NCBI RefSeq assembly: GCF_964275005.1
Contig: NC_092689.1
Span: forward strand, 9,994,700 to 10,058,699
Length of the DNA stretch: 64,000 bases
Direction: 5' to 3'
Source of the DNA: Diadema setosum
Lineage: Eukaryota; Echinodermata; Echinoidea; Diadematoida; Diadematidae
Below are positions 47,501 through 58,300 of the stretch, in pieces; within the stretch, counting starts at the first letter, position 1, and each line of letters opens with the position of its first letter. The position numbers and the translations under genes are program-made. Below the pieces are notes generated by a model. That model made no database searches. It worked only from the letters and a program-made list of their open reading frames with translations, and had not been told where the DNA came from.

Positions 47501-50500
47501 TTCAACTTTAGCTATCGAAATTAACAATGACTAGGAAACCCACTTGCCTTGCCATATTTAAGTTGTTCGTAAAGTCATGCGTAACATTACAAACAGCTTT
47601 ATGAAACAGGACCCTGTTTCTGTATATCAGACTCACCAAGCTCTACAACCAGATCATGGAGGTCTGTAGGGCCCTTGCCTTTCAGGCACTGTATGGATTC
47701 AGCCACCTCCAAGGTATTACCGATGCAGCAACCAATGGGGTCATCCATTCGCGTCAAGACAGCCGTAGTCTCGGTGCCAAGGCCACAGCTTGTATTAACC
47801 TCAAGAAGAAAAAAGAAAACAAAGATGAGAATCAAAAGAAAGATTATAATTCAGGTGAGAGAGTGTTGTAGGCCTACTGATGGAATAGTCAGAAAGAAGC
47901 CTTACTTATAATGCTACACCATTTTATTCAGCAATTTGCCTTGAAGCGTTCATTCACATGAAAAACAGTTGAACCAGCTAGGGCAATCATAGTGCAACCA
48001 AGGACACAAGTTTTTGCATGAATGGTAGCATACACAATGACAATCAGAGATATTTTTCTTTTAATGGTATACTTACTGGGGTAAATGGAAATCTGAGTTC
48101 TAATTCAATGCATCCTTAATAATGCAGATGATACGAACGTGACTGGCACATAACACTCTCCTGGTGCATAACACTGGGATCTTTGCTAAAAAGCTAAATC
48201 AATTTTTTCTAACCTGTTGAGGACGAGTCCTGAGTATACTCTGGTAAGCATCTATAGGAAATTCGTGTTGTAGCAAAATCAAACCATCCTGAACGGATTA
48301 AGAGTAGCATAGGGCATATATCATTCAAACCCAATGTGCATATACTTTATTCGTGCAACTAGCTTTTTTCAATGTGGCAACTTATGATTGAAATTTCACC
48401 ACGCTGGCATTCATGAAGGGGTAACAGCTCTCTCTTCTAATCTATTCTCCTCTCCTTTTCTATATAATCATTCTCTTTAATCTTTTCATTCCATTCTCTC
48501 TTTTCTTTCCTAAATTCTGCCTTCAGAGCATATTAGAGGTAAAATGAAAATCCTCCTTTATGGCATTATGTCTACTATTTCTAGTTGAATTTTTAGCTTC
48601 TGCATACAGCAATGTCAGTTTGTCATTTGTTGTTGTTGTTGTTGTTTTTGATGATGCAAAACTATGATTTGGGCATGGAAATGAAGAGTTTGTTCGCAAA
48701 AACCGATAAGTCCATATTTGCCAAATGGAGATATTTGCGATTAAAGGTCAAGAAAAATAATGAAAATAAAAAAGAAAATTTTTGCTTCTTTTGACCATAA
48801 CTTCAAAAATGTACCTTTATTAGTCCAGGCGCAGGGGCCCAGAAAAAATGACTTCGTTCAACCCATCCCGCAGAAAAGGTTTAACTGCATAGGGTGGTCG
48901 GTTGGACTCTCTGGAACACCCCTAGGTAGTATGTGATTCGAAATTGTGGTATCAATAAAATTTTACAGGCCATTTTAGTTGCGACAAGACCTTATTGTTC
49001 GAAAAAGAGTCTGCGCACGCCAAGACTACTACACGCACCACTAGCACTGCTACAGGCGCCAGTGCCAGTGGTGCGTGTAGTAGTCTTAGCGCACGCAGAC
49101 TTTTCCTCTGCAAACAAGGGTTTTTGCCAGGAAACTCACTAGCTGAGGTCAGTGTAGTTTAGTTTCTAGCCATTTTTATTTCGTGTATATTTTTCCGAGT
49201 TGCAGCAAGCCGAGTGAGGTTGCATACCCAGTGATTGTGACCCCAAACCGTTCGGGCGTCGCAATCACTTGGTATGCGCCTTCGCTCGGCTTAGCACAAT
49301 AAACTGGGCTTCTACACATGCGCAAGCTGCAACTCGGAGAGATGAAAACGAAATAAAAACGACTAGAAACTAGACTGGGGTCGGTTACGGCTGGCACTGA
49401 AAATTACAACATAATCACAGTTTTTTGCAGTTATTTCATGAATAATTCCTCAAAACACCGTAAAACCATATATACATATATGTTGCTAGAGATGTCAGCA
49501 AAACAGTGGGATACATTGTAAGTTAAAATATTGTGCATGGTTACCATGGTAACCAGATGTATACAGGTGATTGATAATCCAAAAAATGCCTCCAACTGCT
49601 GCAAACTTTGGTATTTTTTATTCAGTTTTTTTTTTTTGTAGATAGGTGAATTAAAAACAAACATTTCTATTGATTATTGTTCAAAAAAGTTTTTTTCCTG
49701 TTGCCATGGCAACCAGTAATATCCAATCAGGATTCAGCTGTCAATACTTAAGAACTAATGCCCATATTTTCAAAAAGCTCAATAAGCATTTCATTCTGCA
49801 TAATTGTACCATTTACCGTACTTTTAACACATATTTGACTTCAAATTATAGGCAAATGTTGTTTCCACCAGTGTATGGACACAAAATTCCCTTCAAAATC
49901 TACGTTAATACAGAGAGCAAAGCCGACGATATTCTGATATTAGCTTTTTAGAGTATATATTTACAGAGAAATGGTTATTCGAAACAACCTCGGAAAAGAG
50001 CAGAAGAAAGCAATTGATTGTTCTTGTTCTTATAGGAAATTTATTCAAGAATGCAGATAAATTCCTTTCTAAAGAAGGAATATACACGTACACTGCATTA
50101 TCCATCAATGGAATTAAAAGCGTACTTTTTCGTTGGTAAGCTAGGGTTAAAAATAAAAAAATAAAATGAAAAGTCATGACATGTAAATTTGTATTAAAAC
50201 GTGCAGTAATGAATTAATGCTATTAAGGAGAGAATGAGGGATGAGGGGTCCTATTCGTTTTATCCAGGTTAACTTTGTAGTGTTGAGGTGGGTAGTTAAA
50301 CACTATAAAGCCCAAGGGGGGCACATTGTGCCCCCTACCATATCTTCATTTGCCGCTCCTAAACCCTTTACCCGATTTCAACCAAATTTGGTGGCTTTTC
50401 CTAAAATCTTATTACAAACATTTTGATATATAATTTAGGTATGTCCGATATTCCTGTTTGCTATGGCAACCGTAAACTGACAACCATGTTAGTCAGAGTT

Positions 50501-51063
50501 TGTATGATTTTCTGTTTCAATTTCAGTTAACAATATAATTATGGATGAAATTGGGGTTTTCTTGGCTGTAGTTTGCTAAAGGAAAGAAATGTGAAGTAAT
50601 TATGGTTGAGAATTACCCTGAAATGGTCTTCTTATTATTTCCTTTATTTTCTATATAACATAGGCATCAAACAATAGATATAATAGAAATAATCGAAAAT
50701 AGTTGTCCAAATAATGATACCCTATATCGACAGAATGAATCAAATTTCGTGCACTTACAGTCCACGAAAAGCACCAAAAAAAAATGTATCTACACTTTAG
50801 ATATAGCCTATAACAAACAGAATGATTCAAATTTTGTGCACTTACAGTCCACGAAAAGCACGAAAAAGTATTTACACTCGAGATATTTCTTTTTCACTTT
50901 TTTCGCACGCTGGTGTGGTACAAACATAAATGCTGATGGTATATTTGAGACAGAAAGTTGTCTGATTGTCTGAATTGTCTGACCCTGAGACGTCCTTAAA
51001 ATACCCTGATTCACAAATAACTCGATCCACAAATAAACTTGTTGAAAATAAAGCTAAAATACT

Positions 51064-51148
<85 letters not shown>

Positions 51149-54100
51149 GTATAACGAAGTACTGAAAGTCAATCCATCACACTGTGAGCTCTAGTAACAG
51201 GCTTAACAAGAAATGAAAAATTGAATTCATATTTAACAAAGAATTGGTAATTCGAACTTGATTATGAAATATCACCACAAGTTGTCCAAATATATATAGC
51301 TTAACAACGAAAAGTACGCTTTTAATTCCATTGATGGATAATGCAGTGTACGTGTATATTCCTTCTTTAGAAAGGAATTTATCTGCATTCTTGAATAAAT
51401 TTCCTTTAAGAACAAGAACAATCAATTGCTTTCTTCTGCTCTTTTCCAAGGTTGTTTCGAATAACCATTTCTCTGTAAATATATACTCTAAAAAGCTAGT
51501 ATCAGAATATCGTCGGCTTTGCTCTCTGTATTAACATAGATTTTGAAGGGAATTTTGTGTCCATACATTGGTGGAAACAACATTTGCCTGTAATTTGAAG
51601 TCAAATATGTGTTAAAAGTACGGTAAATGGTACAATTATGCAGAATGACATGCTTATTGAGCTTTTTGAAAATATGGGCATTAGTTCTTAAGTATTGACA
51701 GCTGAATCCTGATTGGATATTACTGGTTGCCATGGCAACAGGAACAATAATCAATAGAAATGTTTGTTTTTAATTCACCTATCTAAAACAAAAACTGAAC
51801 AAAAAATACCATTTGGATTATCAATCACCTGTATACATCTGGTTACCATGGTAACCATGCACAATATTTTTAACTTACAATGTATCCCATTGCTTTGCTG
51901 ACATCTCTAGCAACATATATAATATGGTTTTACGGAGTTTTGAGGAATTATTCATGAAATAACTGCAAAAAACTGTGATTATGTTGTAATTTTCGGTGCC
52001 AGCCGTAACCGACCCCAGTCTAGTTTCTAGTCGTTTTTATTTTGTTTTCATCTCTCCGAGTTGCAGCTTGCGCATGTGTAGAAGCCCAGTTTATTGTGCT
52101 AAGACGAGCGAAGGCGCATACCAAGTGATTGCGACGCCCGAACGGTTTGGGGTCACAATCACTGGGTATGCAACCTCACTCGGCTTGCTGCAACTCGGAA
52201 AAAATATACACGAAATAAAAATGGCTAGAAACTAAACTACACTGACCTCAGCTAGTGAGTTTGCTGGCAAAAACCCTTGTTTGCCGAGGAAAAAGTCTGC
52301 GTGCGCTAAGACTACTACACGCACCACTGGCACTGGCGCCTGTAGCAGTGCTAGCGGTGCGTGTAGTAGTCTTGGCGTGCGCAGACTCTTTTTCGAACAA
52401 TAAGGTCTTGTCGCAACTAAAATGGCCTGTAAAATTTTATTGATACCACAGTTTCGAATCACATACTACCTGGGGGTGTTCCTGGAGGTCCCATCTACCA
52501 CTCTGTGTGGTCAAACCTTTTCTGCGGGGTGGGTTGAACGAACTCCTTAATTAAGGCCCGTACAGGAATTAGCGCCTTGACTATATATGTAGTGACCAAT
52601 ATATCATTTAAAAGGTATTATTTTGTACTTTATGACAGAGACCGTACTTCAAAATCTTCAAAAATGGACTTATCGGTTTTTGCGAACAAACTCTTCAAAT
52701 GTATTCACCTTACCATAAAGAAACAAGACAATGAAAGATTAATACATCCTAGCACCTCCATCTGTGTACAATCAGTCATCTCATCTCTTTCATACTGTAT
52801 ACGCCGAATATTTCACGAGGTTTTTATTTTCGCGAATTTCGCGAGTCGGGTGCTATTCGCGAAATTAAGGACACACAAAAATATTGACTCTGATCCCGAT
52901 GTGAATGTGATGCACGTATGTACACTTCTCCGTTCAGTGCAGGACTCCACGATCGCGAATTTAACCACTCGCAAAATTGCCGGGAATTCCCGATTCGCGA
53001 AAATTTAGACTCGCGAAATATATGGCGTGTACAGTACCTTTCTCTGATGGAGACTCAACATTTGCTCCTGCGACAATCACTGCGGTCTTATTTTCTCCAA
53101 GGACTTAGGGTTAAAGTTAGGGTTATAATAGGGTTTTAGGTTTAGTTTGATGTGGGCTATAGGGTTATGTTTGTGGGTAAGTTTAATGTTTGGCTTAGCT
53201 TGCAGATATTTCATGGGAGCAACTGTCCCTGGGGAAAATGTCATGGAACCGTATCTGGCACACTCACCAAGGATTGGGCAAGCTTGCGACCCTCATCTTC
53301 TGTCGTACAGAATGCCGCCTTGCCGACCTTCACATCTAGGACGAGCCTTTTCACTTTCTCGGCGGACTTCTTGGATATGATTGATCCTGTTAATAGTAGA
53401 AAAGAAAAACTCAGCTACAAGAACCCAGAGACTGAAAGGAACACATTAGGCCCGTTCACACACAAGGGAAAAAGTGAGATTTAAAAATCGATTTTCTTAT
53501 TGCGATCAAAATTTCGAAATTTTTTCCTGTGTGGACAGAAAAATTTCACTAATTTTCGCGATCCTAATCGCGATCCAACTCGCACTATTAGTGCGATTTT
53601 TCAGAATAATCGCAATTATTTTGCCAAGCGTTGTGTGTGTGAGCGCGATCGAGATTCGGAAATCGGTATTTTTAATCCCATCGTTCGTAGCATGTGAACG
53701 TCAACATTATTGGGACCGCGGGGTCAGTCTTCGGTCATGCAAGTTTCGCGCATGCGCAATTTGGCCACTGATCGTTCTTTCCTTTCTGCGAAGTGCGTTT
53801 TTTCCTTGTGTATAAACGGTCGAAAAAAAAAAATCGAAATTTGGATCACGATTGTAATTTCGATTTTCGTTGTGTGTGCACGGGCCTATTATGGTAGTAC
53901 TAAACTTCATGATTCTATGAGAAAAGTAACAAAGAAAACCATATATGATTCTACGAAAATAATAGTTGAACAAATTTATGATTCCACATGGAATGTTGTG
54001 TGTACCTTATCCCTTTACATGACTCTTAGCTGTACGTATAACTTGCCAAGCATTTTTATAGGCAAAAATGCTGATAATTTGATTCTCCTTAACCCATTGA

Positions 54101-55303
54101 GTGAGTCCCCGAGTATACTACAACGAGTGTCGATGGGAAGTGCATGTTGTAGCAAAATCAGCTATCCTCAACGAGTTAATTGCAGTTGGCCACACAACCC
54201 AATCTGACATAACAATATGTGTCTCAGTCCAATACTAAGGCCATAGTGAAGCATTAGAGATACTTCTCATTGGCAGGCAGTTTCCAGATACTATGGGCAG
54301 TGAGTGTAAACAATGAAGCTGAAGAGGAAGTATACGTTCAAATTCAACTATGACAGCCCTAAAACAAGCCACGACAGGAACTTAACCTGCCAAAAGAATA
54401 GTTTAACTGAGCTCTGATCTCACACTACAAATAAAAATGAATATTGAAACACAAGAGAGTATACCGGCACTCAAAATCATCACATACACAGAATTGCTAT
54501 CGGATTTTGTATTATGACGCAAAAGTCCAATGTTGTATTTGCTGCTGTTCAAACATAGCCTCCCCCACGCCCTGAAAAAAAATAATGCAAGCAAAGCACT
54601 TGAAATTTCCTGGTACTGCACATGACTAATCAATGAACAGATTGTGATGCATCCCATCAGACCCACTGATCTCTATGCCATTAGTGCATGGACCCTAGTG
54701 CTGGGAGTTGCATCGTATGCTAACTGGGACTGAAAAACTGTAATGTTTTTGCTTGCCATTTACATACATCACAATCTATCTACATTGCATTGCAGAGCAA
54801 ATTGTGATAGTTGGCAACTTTTTAGTGTGCCCATAGGCCTACATGCACATGATTCCCAGGTTTTGCATATAGCATGGCAAAGTGAACATTGATTGTTGGA
54901 ACTGCATTCATTTCAGAGGTGTATGAACAGCTAGGCCACCCTAGGGTCAACCTCTGATCACAAAGTCAAACAGTTTGCTTGTTTGAGCTGACTCACCCGT
55001 GATGAGAGGTACACTGTCAATGGTGCCTGTCACATCTCTGATGGCGTACAGCTTCTTGTCAGCGGGCACCAGGTTCTTTGTCTGGCCTGAGATACAGCAG
55101 CCGACATTTTCGACGATTTCTCTCATCTTCTCGACACTGAGTTGAACTTGAAACCCCTTCATGGATTCCAGCTTGTCCAGAGTCCCACCAGTGTGGCCAA
55201 GTCCTCTCCCAGAGATCATGGGAACCTATACCAAGTCAAGAGTGGGGACACATTGGGGAGCAACAGTCAGTAGGGGCATCTATATTGCAAAAACAACAGC
55301 AGC

Positions 55304-55335
<32 letters not shown>

Positions 55336-58300
55336 AACAGAATAGGAAAAAAAAACACACACACTTTTTTGATGTACCGATCAACACTGATAGGAAACCA
55401 AAAAATCTTTTGGCATTTTGGTTGGTAGTGCAAATGAGCCAGAAAAAAGAAGAAGAAAGAAAACAATAAATGAATAAATAAAAAAAAGCCATGGTGAATT
55501 AAGCTTATCTTTTTGTATGTAGTTCTGATGCAGCACTTCCCATGTGCTAGCTGTCTTGGAGTGTAGGCAGGAGGTCCAGAGCATTCTCCAGCAAAGACCA
55601 TATTAAATTTTTGTAGAATGCATAATGATAGGCTAATGCCATATTAATTGCAAATTCCTGCAATTTTAGCATTAACAAAAAAAATATGATAAGACATGAT
55701 TGCATTCTAACAGCCTGGAGACAGACACTCCTGCCTTCTTCCAATCAAACTATCTGAAAAATAGTATCTGATATTAAAGAACAGTGTCATGTGAGATAAA
55801 ATAAATGAAGTTGCTATTATCAGCACACTTCTGTAGATCTATGCATATTTTTGATCAACATGACAATTAAAAATAACTATATATGTCAGTTTCACTACGT
55901 GGAGCGACTTGAAACCCTGAAGTTCGTGTGACACTGACCTTCAGTCCGCAGGCGGCCAGTGCAGGTGCAAGGATGAGGCTGACCTTATCCCCGACCCCTC
56001 CTGTGGAGTGCTTGTCCACCAGACTGTCTCGGAACTCCTGTGATTCATCTGACCAGTCCAGCACCTCACCGCTGTCCAACATACACTGCGTCAGCTGTGT
56101 GGTCTCTCCGGTTGTCATGCTCTTCAGGCGGACAGCCATCAGCCAGGCGCCTGAAAAAAAAAGAAAGAAAAAGTATCAGAGACCATTTGTATCAATTTTG
56201 AATTCCTTTTCTTCTGAAATGTGCAGCTATGCTTCATTTATTGGGCCTCTTAAATCCCTTTCAAAGTATCACTGAAACTATGGAAACTTATATCTCCAAT
56301 ATTTCACTCCAGTTCAGTGTCTACATGTAGTAGAAAAGAAATTGAATGTATTGCCATAACCCTGACGGCAACTTTGGGAACTTAAACTTCTGAATACTGA
56401 ACTGAAATGTTCAAAAATTTCTTATCAAAGATTTCATCTAGCAATATTTCACAGTCTCTTTCCCTGCCATCTCATTCATCAAACCATATGTTTTCCACTC
56501 CAGCCTAAAAACATATCTCTTTTCTTTTCCTGTAGAAACTATAAGACACTGCCAATGAGGAGAGTCAATAGCTGATGAAATAGAGCTTGAAATTAGAACA
56601 AGATTGTATGAGGAAGTTTTCATTCCTTTGGTTTCCTTTTTTCAGAGTCAGATTTATGTAAAAAAGATACAATCATTCATCCACACTTATCAGAAAAGTC
56701 ATATCATGTTAACTTTTTGAGGACACACTGCATGACAGTGCAAATATGTGAATAGAATTCAGAGCAAGGTTGTATGAGAAAGTTGAAATTCCTTTTGTTT
56801 CTGTTTTTAGTTTAAATTCACATTAAAAAAAATGTTTCAAGAAAAAAATTTGTGTGCATCAGTGTCATCAGTACTTTAGTTTGCTGCAATGGAATGTCAT
56901 AAATATTGCCAAAAGAGGATTTTTGATTAAAACAAAGAAGATAACAAACTCAAACATATACATGTATATATATATATATGTATACATATTACATATATAT
57001 TTGTATATATGTAGAATGGAATATGTGTGCTCTCACGATAAGAAACATGTCAAAGCAATTGAATCTTCCACTCCTCCACAGTGGAGGAGTGGAAGATTCA
57101 ATTGCTTTGACACGTTTCTTATCGTGAGAGCACACATATTCCATACTTTTGAGTGGTCAGAAAAAAAAAAAAAAACTGTCCTTTTGCTATCTGCAGCACA
57201 ATGTATAATGGTGTCAAATTATTTGCACTGAACTGATAGCAGTGACCTCCCTTCGGAATTTTCCCTTGAGTGGCCTTCTCTTTAGCAAATAAAACACATT
57301 TGAATCAATTGTTCCCTCGACAAACATATTGACCAAATCCTCTCATCAATGCAAAACAATGGATGCAGCCTGGTGTGAACAATGCAGTGAAATGTAAATT
57401 TTGCAGCTCAAATTGTAAATTTGCCCACAGACCATCTGGGGGGCGTTTCATCAACGAGTTCGTCGGAGGTTTTCACCGACGAATTTGCTATCAGCCAATC
57501 AGACGCAAGGATTTACACTGACAACTGTTAAAAGCTAATGAAATCCTTGGTCTGATTGGCTGATAGCAAATTTGTCGGTGAAATCTCCGACGAACTCATT
57601 GATGAAACGCCCCCCAGGGGGGCGTTTCATCAACGAGTTCGTCGGAGGTTTTCACCGACGAATTTGCTATCAGCCAATCAGACGCAAGGATTTACACTGA
57701 CAACTGTTAAAAGCTAATGAAATCCTTGGTCTGATTGGCTGATAGCAAATTTGTCGGTGAAATCTCCGACGAACTTGTTGATGAAACGCCCCCCTGGAGT
57801 GGAAGACCCTGGCATGCATGCAAAATCAGCCCATCCTTAACGGGCTAAGATTACAAGCACCTGTGACTTGTACCATTATGACATGATACCTTGGAATGCT
57901 GCTACTTGATTTTGATACACACAGTGTACTGTATAAACATCCAATGGTCAGTCTGTAACACACGCACTGTCAAAAAACAAAAACAAAAAACAAACAACAA
58001 CAAAAAACCTCTGGTGACATGACACAAAGAGAACTTGGAAGCTCACATTCATATATGTACTACTGCTAGTATACTGTACACAATCATCAGTCCTGTTGTA
58101 AAGATACACACCTTTCTTTTCTACAGTTGATCTTGCTGTGAATTCTTTGATGTTCACAAACTTGTAGGCTATTGAAAATAACACTCACAATATTTCTGTT
58201 GACATTGAGCACTTTTTGCCCCCCGCCCCCTCTATTTTGACAAAGTACAAATCAAACACTGCACATTGAATCAACCCACATCAATCTTTTTCCCCCTATA

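Larger units (their letters stand above)
40236..47636 (-). other. TYMP: TYMP intron 5
   Basis: 7.4 kb. Holds the ATGA array (40808-41140), the GAA/TAA array (41429-41630), a decayed miniature element (41809-42108), a pearl-like element (44578-45832) and an inverted-repeat element abutting exon 5 (47306-47616). About 42.1-44.5 and 45.9-47.3 kb are otherwise unassigned, apart from a possible stray exon-like frame at 43847-44047. Confidence 0.9.
48681..52700. mobile_element. 4-kb giant inverted repeat (foldback-like element)
   Basis: The left arm (about 48681-50142) and right arm (about 51298-52700) are inverted copies. The core of each arm, from GTTCGTTCAACCCA (48854/52542) inward to CTTTTAATTCCATTGATGG (50100/51340), is nearly identical over about 1.25 kb. 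The outer 170 bp is more diverged but still paired: AGAGTTTGTTCGCAAAAACC at 48686 and its inverse near 52693. The 1.16-kb spacer contains an 84-bp tandem duplication and a TA array. No transposase frame is visible; the long frames are mirrored in both arms and lack known motifs. It could be a foldback transposon or two head-to-head copies of one element. Confidence 0.85.
47800..53267 (-). other. TYMP: TYMP intron 4
   Basis: 5.5 kb dominated by the 4-kb giant inverted repeat (48681-52700). Also a 93-bp palindromic element (48209-48301), a CGCGAA element (52793-53036) and TTAGGG-like runs (53104-53170). Confidence 0.92.
53387..54996 (-). other. TYMP: TYMP intron 3
   Basis: 1.6 kb with a 440-bp inverted-repeat element (53448-53887) and a palindromic 90-bp element (54089-54179). 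The rest is unassigned. Confidence 0.92.

Noticed and set aside
48933-49142. Frame [19 protein letters not shown]... present in both foldback arms
   Set aside because: Its repetition is explained by the inverted arms, and it runs through a DNA palindrome ([18 protein letters not shown]), so it is not evidence of a conserved protein.
53710-54207. 165-codon plus-strand frame
   Set aside because: Most of it runs through the AGGCCCG-ended element and beyond; no known motif and opposite in strand to TYMP.
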